A DNA stretch of 64,000 nucleotides from contig JAIQFG010000059.1 in assembly GCA_020073375.1 (NCBI GenBank), positions 1 to 64,000 of the forward strand. Direction: 5' to 3'. A program made the translations under genes and the position numbers. Below are positions 9,326 through 20,037 of this stretch, in pieces (positions within the stretch are counted from its first letter, which is position 1; each line of letters begins with the position of its first letter). The DNA comes from Terriglobia bacterium (GTDB lineage: Bacteria > Acidobacteriota > Terriglobia > Acidiferrales > UBA7541). The notes under the pieces were generated by a model that had not been told where the DNA came from, ran no database searches, and worked only from the letters and a program-made list of their open reading frames with translations.

Positions 9326-10409
9326 AGCTCCTGCCCCAGACTTCGCGCGCAGTTTCCGCAACCAGCCGCAGCTTGGCTTCCTGCTCGGCCTCGGTAACCA
9401 GATTCCCTTCCCAAGTGGACGCAAAGCCGCATTGCGGGCTCAGGGCGAGGCGTTCGAGCGGCAGGAACCTCTCTGCCTCATGAATCCGGCGTTTGAGCTC
9501 GTCCTTGCTTTCCAGCGCCGCTTTCTTCGAACTCACCAGTCCCAGCACCACGGTTCTGTCCTGCGGCACCTTGGCCAGCGGTTCAAATCCTCCCGAGCGA
9601 TCGTCGTCGAATTCGAGCAGGAACCTTTGGAATTTCGTATTCTGGAAAACTTTCGTGATCGGGGCATAGTCTCCGGAGGCATAGAACTTGCTCTGGTTGT
9701 TTCCCCGGCACAGGTGCAGCCCAAAGCTAATGCCGTGATGGCCGCCAATCACGGCGTTGTCCATCTCGATGGAAAGGTCCAGCAGGCGGTCGGGATCCGA
9801 GCCGCGCTTGCGATAACCCTCGCGAATCCCGGCGTCGATGAGCGCGGCGTACTGCGGCGAATCGATTTGAATGTAAGTGCACCCCAGGCGGATGAGTTCC
9901 ACCACCTCGTCGCGCAGCAAATCCACCAGGTCGGCCAGGAAGGCGTCCACGGTGGGATAAGCGGCGCCGGATTTGGCCGCGTCATAATACGCCGCCGCCT
10001 GCTGCGCGCTGATGAACGTGGCCTTGGCCGGATGATCGGTCCGCGCGCGCACATAGGTGAACTCCTCCGCGCACATCGGCCGCTTGCGGCGCATCTTCGA
10101 CACCACCACGGGCCGCGGCTGGCTGACTTCCTCCCCCTGCTCGTTGCGAAATGGAATCGACCACCCTCCGTACTTGTCAAATCCCTCCACGGCGTCGGTC
10201 AAATGCCCCCAGAAAGCGTACCGGCGCATTTCGCCGTCGGTAAGGACGTCAATTCCGGTGCGCAACTGCATTTCGATGGCCGCATTCACCGAGCGGTCCT
10301 CGATGCGCTTGAATTCCACGTCCGTCAAATCCCCCGCCTCGAACTGTTCCCGGGCCTGCTTCAGATAATTGGGGCGCAAAAGACTGCCGACCACGTCACT
10401 TCGGTACAT
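9324..10409 (-). CDS. Cobalamin-independent methionine synthase C-terminal-like protein (MetE/YxjG-type)
   Basis: MYRSDVVGSLLRPNYLKQAREQFEAG...TDGEMRRYAFW..., TYIQIDSPQYAALID, HLCRGNNQSK, LALSPQCGFAST. Confidence 0.88.
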   Translation of the reverse strand: MYRSDVVGSLLRPNYLKQAREQFEAGDLTDVEFKRIEDRSVNAAIEMQLRTGIDVLTDGEMRRYAFWGHLTDAVEGFDKYGGWSIPFRNEQGEEVSQPRPVVVSKMRRKRPMCAEEFTYVRARTDHPAKATFISAQQAAAYYDAAKSGAAYPTVDAFLADLVDLLRDEVVELIRLGCTYIQIDSPQYAALIDAGIREGYRKRGSDPDRLLDLSIEMDNAVIGGHHGISFGLHLCRGNNQSKFYASGDYAPITKVFQNTKFQRFLLEFDDDRSGGFEPLAKVPQDRTVVLGLVSSKKAALESKDELKRRIHEAERFLPLERLALSPQCGFASTWEGNLVTEAEQEAKLRLVAETAREVWGRS

Positions 10410-10744
10410 GCGGGACTCCTTATTGGGGCGCTGCCCAGGCGATTGCGGGGCGGCAAACAGCGCGAGTATAGCACCGGGACGATGCACACCGCATGGCAGA
10501 GGGTGATGGGACCATGATTGGTCCGGAAAGGGCCGATTCAGCATCTTGTAGGCTCAAAAACTCGCTGTCTTGGCGTGTCAAAACCCATTCCTTAACTTTA
10601 TTTTCAAATCCGAGTAACAAAAATAACGAATTTGCACAATAAGATGTGTTGGACTACCATTTGAACCGCTACCTGTAGGCCGGGAACAGAATTTGGGGTG
10701 TGAACGGCCTTGCAGAGTAGACCAAAGAAGGGGGTGTGGAAGAT

Positions 10745-13700
10745 ATGAAACATTTAACGAGTATTTGTGTGCGTTTGGGGCTCACCGGGCTCGCAATTCT
10801 CCTGCTGCTGGGCGGATTCTCCGCCGCGGCGTTCGCCCAAAGCGCCACCGGCACAATCGCCGGAACCGTAACCGACCCGAAGGGCCTCGCGGTGGACGGC
10901 GCGAACGTGGTCGTGAAAAACATCGACACAGGGATCGAAACTCCGCAGACCACGAATGGTTCCGGAATCTACAATGCGCCGTTTCTGCAACCGGGAAATT
11001 ATGAAGTCACGATCAGTAAGGACGGTTTCCAGTCCGTGATCACCAAACAGGTGGTCGTCCACGTGGGTGAAAAAGCGACCATCGACTCACAGTTGGCGCT
11101 GGCCGGACAGCAAAGCTCCATCACGGTGACCACGGAAGCCCCGGTGCTGGATACCGAAAAGACCGAACAATCCCAAACCGTGAGCCAGACGCAGGTGCAA
11201 GGGCTGCCGCTTGTCGCCCGCCGCTGGGAAAATTTCGTACTGCTTACTCCCGCGGTGACCACCGATGGAGCCAGCGGCCTGAGCAGCTTCCGCGGAATTT
11301 CCGGCCTGTACAACAACAACTCCGTCGATGGAGCAAACAACACGCAAGCTTTCTTCTCCGAGGCCCGCGGGCGCGCCATTATTGTCGCCTATGTCTACAG
11401 CCCGGATTCGATCAAGGAATTTGAAGTCAGCGCCAGCAATTACAGCGCTGAATTCGGCCAAGCCGCCGGCGGGACCGTGAACGCGGTCACTCGCTCCGGC
11501 ACCAACGACCTCCACGGTGATCTCTTTTGGAATTTGCGCTACCCCTCGCTGAACGCGCTCGATCCCCTCGGGAAATCCAGAGGGATCTTTACGCAGACCG
11601 TGCACCAACAGAACCAGTATGGCGGCAGCGTAGGTGCGCCAATCGTGAAGGATAAACTGTTTTTCTTCGGGACTTACGATGGGTTCCGCAAAGTGAATCC
11701 CATCCTGTATACCTCCACGGAGACCAATGCCCAAATCAACGGATTTACTTGCCCTGCATCCCTGCCGGTTGGCGGCACGGCGTGCGCGAACGCAAAGGGT
11801 TTCCTCACGAATTCACTTCTGGGGGCGTTCGCTCGGAACTTGAAGCAGGATGTCTTTTTGGGGAAACTGGATTACCAGTTGAACCAGAACAATCACTTGA
11901 ATGCCGTTTTTAACTGGCAAAATTGGGGCGAACCGGACGGATACAACACCGCGCCGACAGTGAACAACGGCGGCGTGACCCAAAACGGCCAGGGTGGAAC
12001 GCATGAGCGTTTCTTTATCGCCAACTGGAACACGACCATCTCAGCAAACAAAGTGAACGAGTTTCGTTTCCAATGGGGGCGCGATTTTGAATTTGACAGC
12101 ACAAATGGGCCAGGTCCCTCTGTTTCCATAACCAACCTCGCCGCCTATGGAGAGACGTCGGCCCTTCCCCGGCCGGCATTTCCGGACGAACATCGGCTCC
12201 AGTTTTCCGACAATTTTTCAATCGTGAAGGGAACGCACGTGATCAAGATGGGAGTAGACGTGAACTTGATTCACGAATTGTTGGTCAACCTCTTTCAGGG
12301 CGATGGAAGCTATAGCTATACCACAACAAGCGCTTTCGACGGCTGCCCCGGCGCCGGAGGGGCCAATAATGGTGCGAATGCGGCATTCTGCCGGTGGTTA
12401 GACGATGCGATAGGAGTCGCGCCAGTCGGCGACGCCCTGCTCGGAAAACACTGGTCAAGCTTCACTCAGGTCAACGATCCGATCACGCATGTCGGAAAAG
12501 ACGATTTTTATAACGACGACTTCGCGGCCTATGTGGAAGATACTTGGAAGGTGCGGCCGAGCCTGTCGTTAAATCTCGGCGTCCGCTACGACCTGCAGCA
12601 TATTCCCGCTCCTCCGCAGCCAAATACGGCTTCCCCCCTGCTGACCCTTTTCACGTCGACCCTGAATAACGACAAGAACAACATTGCTCCAAGAATTGGC
12701 TTCTCCTGGCAATTCGCTAAGGATACCGTCCTCCGCGGAGGCTATGGAATCTTCTACGGAAAAACTTCAAACAGCACGTATTACGCATTGCGCGTGGAAA
12801 ACGGCGTCTTCCAGCAGACCTTCGCTGGGTGCTTGCCAACGACCTGCGGGCCCACATTTCCCAATGTGTTCTTCACTCCGCCCGGGCCCGCTGTGGCGGC
12901 TCCGTTCTCGGGCGCTCTGACTCCGGTGGTAGCTCTTCCCGCAGGAGGACTACCTTCGAACTCTGCGGCGGCGCACGGGATGACGCCGGACTTCGTCAAT
13001 CCGGCCGCACACGAAGCGGAATTGACGATCGAACGCCAACTGCCCGGTCGGATGTCGATTTCCGCCACTTACCTGTTGACTCGTGGACTTCACCTGCCCG
13101 CTAGCTTCGATGCGAACGTCGACCCGGTAAATGGCAAGACATCCGTGACGTATAACGTTCTAAATTCGTCCGGCGCAGTAGCAACGACCGCTACCGTGCC
13201 TTTTTACACGCAGCGCCTCGAACCTCAGACGGGTGCGATCCTCAACCAGTACAGCGTCATCAACTCCTGGTACAACGGACTGGTCCTCACTCTGCGCAAG
13301 CCGTTCAGCCATGACGTGGAGTTTGTGTTCAACTACACCTTCAGCAAAGCCCTTGATGACGGCCAAACCTCTGGGACCAACGGCACGTTTTTCGGCACCG
13401 ACGCCGTACTGGATCCATATAACCTGAAGCAGGACTATTCCCGTTCCGACCTTGATCAACGGCATAGGTTCGTTGGCAGCGTTGTTTGGCAGCCCACTTA
13501 TGGAAGGAATCTTTCAAACGCCGTTGCCCGGCAATTGGCGGATGGATGGACTTTGTCCGGAATCGTCACTTCGGCGACGGGTCAACCCTATGCGGCGAAC
13601 ATTGGAACCTCTGTCATTACTCCGCCCAATCCAGCAGGTGGCGCAAACCTGAAGCAACTTCCCGGCGATGGGGGCATGACCGGCGCCGAGATCAGTACGT

Positions 13701-14044
13701 TCGCCGGACCGACCGGTGGACGCGCATCGTGGCTTCCTCGAAATCCTGCGACTCTAACCCGATTCACCGATGTCGACTTCCGATTGGGCCGGGCGATTTC
13801 TTTCCGTGAAAAGTACCGGTTCAATTTCACGATCGATGCTTTTAACCTGTTTAACAGTACGATCATCAGCCAGGCGAATAGCACCGCGTTTACTTACTTG
13901 GCTCCGGGTTCCGGTGCCTGCCCAGGTGCCCCGAGCATCAACGGATGCTTCACTCCTTCCGCCACCTTTGGCAGTCCAACCACAACCTCCGGGTCGCTCT
14001 ACGGCGCGCGCCAGCTGCAGATCGGCGCGAAGTTCGAGTTCTAA
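10745..14044 (+). CDS. Oar-like TonB-dependent receptor with N-terminal carboxypeptidase regulatory-like domain
   Basis: Signal peptide; SATGTIAGTVTDPKGLAVDGANVVVKNIDTG..., plug region VDGANNTQAFFSEARG, YSAEFGQAAGGTVNAVTRSGTNDLHG, C-terminal outer-membrane-type GARQLQIGAKFEF. Confidence 0.93.
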   Translation: MKHLTSICVRLGLTGLAILLLLGGFSAAAFAQSATGTIAGTVTDPKGLAVDGANVVVKNIDTGIETPQTTNGSGIYNAPFLQPGNYEVTISKDGFQSVITKQVVVHVGEKATIDSQLALAGQQSSITVTTEAPVLDTEKTEQSQTVSQTQVQGLPLVARRWENFVLLTPAVTTDGASGLSSFRGISGLYNNNSVDGANNTQAFFSEARGRAIIVAYVYSPDSIKEFEVSASNYSAEFGQAAGGTVNAVTRSGTNDLHGDLFWNLRYPSLNALDPLGKSRGIFTQTVHQQNQYGGSVGAPIVKDKLFFFGTYDGFRKVNPILYTSTETNAQINGFTCPASLPVGGTACANAKGFLTNSLLGAFARNLKQDVFLGKLDYQLNQNNHLNAVFNWQNWGEPDGYNTAPTVNNGGVTQNGQGGTHERFFIANWNTTISANKVNEFRFQWGRDFEFDSTNGPGPSVSITNLAAYGETSALPRPAFPDEHRLQFSDNFSIVKGTHVIKMGVDVNLIHELLVNLFQGDGSYSYTTTSAFDGCPGAGGANNGANAAFCRWLDDAIGVAPVGDALLGKHWSSFTQVNDPITHVGKDDFYNDDFAAYVEDTWKVRPSLSLNLGVRYDLQHIPAPPQPNTASPLLTLFTSTLNNDKNNIAPRIGFSWQFAKDTVLRGGYGIFYGKTSNSTYYALRVENGVFQQTFAGCLPTTCGPTFPNVFFTPPGPAVAAPFSGALTPVVALPAGGLPSNSAAAHGMTPDFVNPAAHEAELTIERQLPGRMSISATYLLTRGLHLPASFDANVDPVNGKTSVTYNVLNSSGAVATTATVPFYTQRLEPQTGAILNQYSVINSWYNGLVLTLRKPFSHDVEFVFNYTFSKALDDGQTSGTNGTFFGTDAVLDPYNLKQDYSRSDLDQRHRFVGSVVWQPTYGRNLSNAVARQLADGWTLSGIVTSATGQPYAANIGTSVITPPNPAGGANLKQLPGDGGMTGAEISTFAGPTGGRASWLPRNPATLTRFTDVDFRLGRAISFREKYRFNFTIDAFNLFNSTIISQANSTAFTYLAPGSGACPGAPSINGCFTPSATFGSPTTTSGSLYGARQLQIGAKFEF

Positions 14045-14073
14045 TCGGCGGTTTCGTCCGAGCAACCAACCAG

Positions 14074-14107
14074 CGGCGCCCCAAGCTATCGGGGCGCCGT
14101 TTTTTTT
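14074..14107 (+). terminator. Rho-independent terminator of the Oar-like gene
   Basis: CGGCGCCCC-AAGCTAT-CGGGGCGCCG followed by T8. Confidence 0.93.
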
Positions 14108-14168
14108 GAGGGGTGATGCGACGCTGGCTGAGCAGGATGCGAAGTGGGCCCCTGCGGGGCCGGGTTCA

Positions 14169-14269
14169 GTAGCACAGCCACTCCTGGCTGTGTGGTTTTT
14201 GCAATTGTGCCGGCATTGGCTGCGCTTGTTTGGTCTACAAGGGCACACAGCCAGGAGTGGCTGTGCTAC
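14169..14269. repeat. REP/BIME-like element, family B
   Basis: GTAGCACAGCCACTCCTGGCTGTGTGGTTTT ... CACACAGCCAGGAGTGGCTGTGCTAC. Confidence 0.9.
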
Positions 14270-14323
14270 TCAATCCGTTGCGCAGGCTGTAAGAGCGCCA
14301 CAATCAGGCGCGCCTTTTTGAAC

Positions 14324-15436
14324 TCACTCCGCCCAATCAGCAATAAAAATATTCGTCTCGTGCGGGGCTTTCCCGTTGCGGTTGGAGGCCCACACCAGGC
14401 GCTTGCCGTCGGAGGAGAACATCGGGAACGCGTCGAAGTCGGGGTGATAGGTGATCTGCTCCAGGCCGGTGCCGTCTGCGCTGATCGAGTAGAGATCGAA
14501 GCCGCTGGGATCTTTCTGGTTCGCCAGGTTCGAGGCGAAAACGATGCGCTTGCCGTCGGGGAAAAAATACGGGGCGAAGTTCGCGGCGCCATTGTGCGTG
14601 ATCTGGCGTTTGTGGCTGCCGTCGGCGTCCATCACCCAGATTTCCAGGTTGCCGGGGCGGATCAATCCGCGAGAGAGCAAATCCTTGTAGTCGGCGACGG
14701 CTTCGGGCGTCTTGGGCTGCTCGGAACGGTAGACGATTTTCTTGCCGTCATAGGAAAAGAAAGCGCCGCCGTCATAGCCCAGTTCGTGCGTCAACTGGCG
14801 GACGTCCGTGCCGTCGGCGTTCATCGTGTAGATTTCCAGGTCGCCGTTGCGCGTGGAGGTGAAGACAATTTTCTTGCCGTCGCGGCTGAATGTGGATTCG
14901 GCGTTATAGCTGCCGGGAGAATTGGTGAGGCGGCGCAGGTCAGTGCCGTCGGGCCTGGCGGTGTAAATCTGGTAGGAGCTGTAAATCGGCCAGACGTAGC
15001 CGCGCGAGTAATCGGGGCGCGGGGGGCACTCGGCGCCGGCTTCGTGCGTCGAGGAAAACAGGATGCGGTTGCCGGCGGGGAAAAAGTATCCGCAGGTTGT
15101 TCTGCCCTTGCCCGTGCTGACGAGTTTCGGCGCGGCGGGCTTGCCGTCTGGCGTATCGACCGGCATGGTGTACATCTGGTCGCAAGCGACGCCCTCGCCC
15201 GAATGCATGAAGATCAGGGATTTGTCGTCGGCGGAAAAATAGGCCTCGGCGTTGGTGCCGCCGAAAGTGAGCTGGCGGACGTTGCGCAAGTGCTTTTCGC
15301 CGGGGACGGTGAGCGATGCGGGCGCGGAATTCGCGGCGCTTCCCGTGCCGGGCGCCTGCGAGTAAGTCACCAGAGCCGCGGACGCGGCAAGCAACGAAAG
15401 AAAGAGCGCGGGCCGCAGAATTTTCGTTCCAGCCAT
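14324..15436 (-). CDS. TolB-like PD40 beta-propeller protein
   Basis: Repeated FSxDGKKIVFxSxRxGxxxIYxMxADGTxxxxLT motifs. Confidence 0.88.
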   Translation of the reverse strand: MAGTKILRPALFLSLLAASAALVTYSQAPGTGSAANSAPASLTVPGEKHLRNVRQLTFGGTNAEAYFSADDKSLIFMHSGEGVACDQMYTMPVDTPDGKPAAPKLVSTGKGRTTCGYFFPAGNRILFSSTHEAGAECPPRPDYSRGYVWPIYSSYQIYTARPDGTDLRRLTNSPGSYNAESTFSRDGKKIVFTSTRNGDLEIYTMNADGTDVRQLTHELGYDGGAFFSYDGKKIVYRSEQPKTPEAVADYKDLLSRGLIRPGNLEIWVMDADGSHKRQITHNGAANFAPYFFPDGKRIVFASNLANQKDPSGFDLYSISADGTGLEQITYHPDFDAFPMFSSDGKRLVWASNRNGKAPHETNIFIADWAE

Positions 15437-15450
15437 GGATTTCCCTCGAT

Positions 15451-17203
15451 CTATTTTCGTTGTTCCAGTTTCACTTGCGCGCTCACGGGCTTTCCTTCGC
15501 GCAGCACTTTCACGTCGACCACGTCGCCGACCTTGCTGCGGCGCAGCGCATCGGTGAAATCGTACAAATTGTGGATGGGCACGGCGCCGAACTGCACAAG
15601 GACATCGCCCGGCTTGAACCCGGCCTTGGCCGCGGGCGATCCGGGACGCACGTCGGAAAATTTGACGCCGTCGGTTTCCTGCCCGAAATCGGGAACCGAT
15701 CCGAAGTAGGGCCCGTAGCCTCCGCCGCCTCCGCTGGTCGCGTGCGCCGCCTGCTGGTCTTCCGCGACCGAGACGAACGCCACGCGCTGCGCTTCGGAGT
15801 CCAGCTTCATGGCCACGTCATCGACGAAATCGAGCAGCCGGGCCGCGTCCGCCCCGTCAATTTTCTCCCAGGTGTCGGAAGGCTTGTGGTAGTCCGAATG
15901 CAATCCCGAGAAAAAGAAAAGCACGGGAATTTTTTTGGCGACGAATGACCTTGCCGTCCTTGATGCGGCCGATCATGTCCATGTTGATCATGGCCACGGC
16001 TTTTTCCAGCGGAAGAGTCGGCGCATTCGCCCAGTGGGCCGAACCGAGCAGGCCGAGTTCTTCGCCCGCAAACGAACAGAACAGGATGCCGCGCGGAAGC
16101 TTTCCCTTCATGGGCGCAAAAAGCCGTGCGAGTTCCAGAACGCCTGCCGTGCCGGAGGCGTTATCGTCCGCGCCGGGATGCACTTTGCCGATTTGCGAGG
16201 GCGCGAGCGAATCGACGTTGCCGTAGCCCAGGTGATCGTAATGCGCGCCGATGATGATGAACTCGTCGGATTTGCCGGGCAGGTAGGCGAGCACGTTATT
16301 GACCGTGGCGCGCGTGCTCTCCACGCTCACGGCGAGCGAAATGCGCAGCGTCCCGGGAAACGCGAACGACGCCGGAGCGGTGGAGGAATTGATCTGATCT
16401 TGCGCGCCCTGCAGAGTCTTGCCCGCTGCCGCGAACCACGCGTTTGCTGCGTCGTTCCTGGCCTGCACGATCACGATGCCGGCGTTTTCCGGGCCATTCA
16501 CGCTGCCGAACCGAGTCAGCGCGTCTTCTTCGCCGTCAGCGAGTTTTCCATTCACCAGGATGACGGCCTTTGCGCCATGATTGCGCGCGTTGATCGCCTT
16601 CGTAATCAGCTGCGAATGCTCGGTCAGGCCGCCGCGCGGGGTTTTCGCCGAAAAGCCCAGCGGCTCGTAGCGCAGAATTACGACGATCTTGTCCTTCACG
16701 TCGAGGTGCGCGTAGTCGTCATAACCGAATTCCGGCGCGGTGGCGCCAAATCCGGCGAACACAATGGGGGCGGCAACTTCTGCGGAGGACGAAAAACTGA
16801 ACGGAACGAATTCCTGATTCAGTTTCAGTTGCTTTTTGGAAGCGCCGGTTTCCACTTCCAGCCGATTGGCGCCTTTCAGGACCGCTCCGGTGATCACCGT
16901 GAAGGGCTGGAAGAATCCCTTCGTGCCCGCCGGCTGCAGGCCGAGCAAACGATAGCGCTGCTCGATCAAATCGGCGGCCCGGACGATCCCCTTGGTGCCC
17001 GCGCCGCGGCCTTCCATCTGGGGAGTGGTGAGCGCCTTGACATCGGCGATGTAGCGGCCGGGATCGGCGGAATCCGCGGCGAGCCCGATGCCCGCTGCAA
17101 ACAGCGCAGACGCGCAAAGGAACCAAACTTTGCGCACGATCGAATGCCGCTGAAAACGCGCCACGGGAGAACGATCGACGCGGGTGAATTTGCGGTTGGC
17201 CAT
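15451..17203 (-). pseudogene. M28-family metallopeptidase with C-terminal PDZ domain, split by an internal deletion/frameshift near 15945
   Basis: N-terminal ORF has HYDHLG, GADDNASGTAGVLEL, CSFAGEELGLLGS, NMDMIGRIKDGKV; continuation in another frame reads FVAKKIPVLFFFSGLHSDYHKPSDTWEK...PDZ (FSDVRPGSPAAKAGFKPGDVLVQF). Confidence 0.8.
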
Positions 17204-17250
17204 GGTGTCTTTCTGATCGTAATGCCGTGGCGATTTGACTGTCAAATCGA

Positions 17251-17375
17251 GTAGCGCAGCCACTCTTTATCCCGAGCCCCTGCGAGAGGCTGGCTGTAGG
17301 GGTTTCTGTGCTCCGCAAACATCATTGACCAAATTTCCACTGCAAAAACCACACAGCCAGGAGTGGCTGCGCTAC
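17251..17375. repeat. REP/BIME-like element, family B (longer, degenerate left arm)
   Basis: GTAGCGCAGCCACTC...GGCTGGCTGTAGGGG...CCACACAGCCAGGAGTGGCTGCGCTAC. Confidence 0.8.
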
Positions 17376-19718
17376 TCAGAACGCCAGCTTCATGCGGGCG
17401 CTGGCGCTGCGCGGCGCGGCGACGGCGGTGCCGGAAAACAGGCTGGCAAAATTCAGGACGTTCAAACGGTTGGTGAGATTGTTGACCTCCAGCTGAAACG
17501 AAATTTCACGCGCTTCCTTGTGGTACAGCGTCGCGCCGGCGGAAGCATCGAGCGAGAAATTCTGGCGCACACGGCCGGCGCTGAAATTCACCTGATTCAA
17601 TATCGCCGCGCCGTATTGCGCCAGGGCATCGTTGTAATCGAAGGAGGAATCCAGATCCACCGGCAATCCGCTGCCGAACCCGGCGGAAGCGGCGAACCAC
17701 AGGTGCAAGGCCGCCTGATACCGCACGCGGGCGCGGGCGGTGTTGCGCTGATCCTGCGAAATGGGGAATTTGCTGGTGTCCGCAATTCCGCCGATCTCGG
17801 AACCGAGAAACAATCCGCCGGTGATGGGCCCTTGCCCGGTCCCGACCTGGTTCGCATAGCTGAGGAATCCCGAGAAGCGCCCCCAGCGCGGCAGGGCCAC
17901 CTGAATTTCCTCGCCGAAAATTTCCGCCGTTGCAAAGGCGATCGGAAAACTGATGCCGGTATCGAGCAGGACGTTGTCATCGGAGAAATTGTGAAATTCG
18001 CGGCGAAACACATTCCCTTCGATGCGGAATTTCCCCCCAAATGATTCCGTGAACCCCGCCTCGTAGTAATTCGCGTGCGCCGGCTCCACGGGAAGCTGCA
18101 GCACCGCGCCGCTGAACGCCTGCGCCTTCAGTGAGCTGGCCAGGAGCAAATTTTCCAGTGCAGGGGTCTGAAAGACGTGGTCGTAGGAACCATGAACGAG
18201 CAAGTGCAACGAGGAAATATACCGCGACACGCCGACGCGAGGGCTCCACGCCGATTGGCTCACGGCAATTTTGTACTGGTCAAAGCGCAGCCCCGCGCTG
18301 ATATTCCATTTTCCCAGCTTGATCTGATCTTCAGCGTAGGCGGAGGATTCCACATCCCAGCGACGGTCGGAAAACGGCGGAGGCGCCAGCACCGTTCCGG
18401 GATCGAATTGCGAGGGGTCGGTGATCGTGTACTGGAGCGTTTCGTTCACGGGATTAAAAATTCCGTCCGCGCCGATTTTCCATTCGTGAATGCCGTGGCG
18501 GCCGGCGAGATCGGCGCGCACGTAGCCTTCGCGGTAGCCGCGATCCTGCGAGACGATCACCGGCGTGGAATTCGCATTCGAGGAAAGCAGCGCGGCTGCG
18601 TCGCGCAAGCTGGCGGCTGCGTCAAACACCACGTTTGCGGAAATCACATGCGTGTAATGGGCCTGGCCCGCGGTTTCCAGTTGCTCCGCGTCCTGGCGCT
18701 GCCCGGCCTGCTGCTGGACCAGTTCATTCGGAACCAGGTACCGGACGGCATGCCGGTTGAAGGTTGAGAAAAGCCGGTCGCCATTTGCAAAATCATGCTC
18801 GTAGGACGCTGAAAATCCGCCGGCGTTACCGAGATTGGTGTAATTTCCGAGCACGGGTGGGTCCAGGTAGCGGTCCGTGTGGAAACCGTCTCCGCCGATC
18901 GAAAATCGATTATCGCCGCGGGAATAAAACAGCGTGCCGTTTATCGAACCGGTCGAGAAGCTGCCGCCGTCCGCGTCCATCTCGCCGTGCAAGCCCCGCG
19001 GATTGTTTTTGGGCGAAGTCACTTCGATCACGCCGCCGAGTTTTCTTCCATACTCGGCCGGAAATCCCGCGGTCATCACGCGCATCGAGTCCACATCGCT
19101 GGAATCGAGCGGAGGGGCAAAGGCCGGCGAACGATTTTCGGTCACCGGCATGCCATCAACCACGAATTGGACGTCATACTCCGAGCCGCGCGGATGCAGG
19201 ACGCCGTTGGCTTCGTAGAGCCAGCCCGGCTGGGCATCCACCGCATTCAACACGGCGCGCCCGGGCTGTGACGGCATCTGCTCGCTGATGGTCTGCGCTC
19301 CGATTGTGTAAACGGCGCTGGTGCGCGTCGTATCCATCAGCGTTCCGGCGTCGCTGATTTCCATTTGCGTCTCCACCGGCTGCAGCCCAAGCGTCACTGA
19401 CAAACGGCGCGGCACCATCGAGTGAATTTCAACGATCTGTGAGGCTGCGGAAAATCCAGAGTGGTTCAGGCTGACGCGATAGACGCCGAAGGCCAGCCCT
19501 TGCGCGACGTATCGGCCGTCCTCACCGGTCTGAAAATTCAAGTGAAACTGGGTCCCTTCGCTGACCAGTTCACCGGAGGCGGTAAGAACCGCTCCTTGCG
19601 GATCGTGAACGTCGATCTGCAATTCTCCGCGCTCCTGTTGCGCGGCTGCCGGTATGGCGCAGGCGCAGAGGATCGCGAGAATTCCGATCCATCGATTCCA
19701 ATGATTCCATCGCGGCAT
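17376..19718 (-). CDS. TonB-dependent receptor with plug and carboxypeptidase regulatory-like domain
   Basis: Signal peptide (MPRWNHWNRWIGILAILCACAIPAAAQ), SGELVSEGTQFHLNFQTGEDGRYVAQGLAFGVYRVSL, GSEYDVQFVVDGMPVTENRSPAF, FPAEYGRKLGGVIEVTSPKN. Confidence 0.88.
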   Translation of the reverse strand: MPRWNHWNRWIGILAILCACAIPAAAQQERGELQIDVHDPQGAVLTASGELVSEGTQFHLNFQTGEDGRYVAQGLAFGVYRVSLNHSGFSAASQIVEIHSMVPRRLSVTLGLQPVETQMEISDAGTLMDTTRTSAVYTIGAQTISEQMPSQPGRAVLNAVDAQPGWLYEANGVLHPRGSEYDVQFVVDGMPVTENRSPAFAPPLDSSDVDSMRVMTAGFPAEYGRKLGGVIEVTSPKNNPRGLHGEMDADGGSFSTGSINGTLFYSRGDNRFSIGGDGFHTDRYLDPPVLGNYTNLGNAGGFSASYEHDFANGDRLFSTFNRHAVRYLVPNELVQQQAGQRQDAEQLETAGQAHYTHVISANVVFDAAASLRDAAALLSSNANSTPVIVSQDRGYREGYVRADLAGRHGIHEWKIGADGIFNPVNETLQYTITDPSQFDPGTVLAPPPFSDRRWDVESSAYAEDQIKLGKWNISAGLRFDQYKIAVSQSAWSPRVGVSRYISSLHLLVHGSYDHVFQTPALENLLLASSLKAQAFSGAVLQLPVEPAHANYYEAGFTESFGGKFRIEGNVFRREFHNFSDDNVLLDTGISFPIAFATAEIFGEEIQVALPRWGRFSGFLSYANQVGTGQGPITGGLFLGSEIGGIADTSKFPISQDQRNTARARVRYQAALHLWFAASAGFGSGLPVDLDSSFDYNDALAQYGAAILNQVNFSAGRVRQNFSLDASAGATLYHKEAREISFQLEVNNLTNRLNVLNFASLFSGTAVAAPRSASARMKLAF

Positions 19719-20037
19719 ACGGCGGGAATCTCCCGGTGACGGCGCAGGCGGCACGGATCTCAGCCTCTGGGGCCGGTTGCGGCAAAGCGATCGCTCTTGG
19801 ACTTGTGCGCGCAAACCAAACTGGCCGCGGAAAATGGCCTCTTCTTGAGAAGGCGGCTGAACCTATTCGGCCATGCCAATGCCGTTTTTTCCTTGTCCAG
19901 AATACCGTAAAAATGCGGTCATTACCCGGATGACGGCGCGACTTGAGCCTATTCAGGAAACGGGCGGCAAGGAGGGCGATTTTCAGGCCATTGCCAAAGG
20001 GCTTAGGGCGCGATACCCACGGGAAACCAGTCAGATT

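Noticed and set aside
10410-10745. AT-richer gap upstream of the Oar gene and MetE-like gene considered for a cobalamin/SAM riboswitch
   Set aside because: No recognisable conserved riboswitch core by eye; most likely just divergent promoters.
14144-15709. 521-aa plus-strand ORF starting in a family B repeat
   Set aside because: Translation of repeat sequence followed by the antisense of the TolB-like gene.
15925-15945. Programmed ribosomal frameshift at the A7 tract of the M28-PDZ gene
   Set aside because: A slip would join frames, but the catalytic SDHTSF-like block is missing from both, so a deletion explains the data better.
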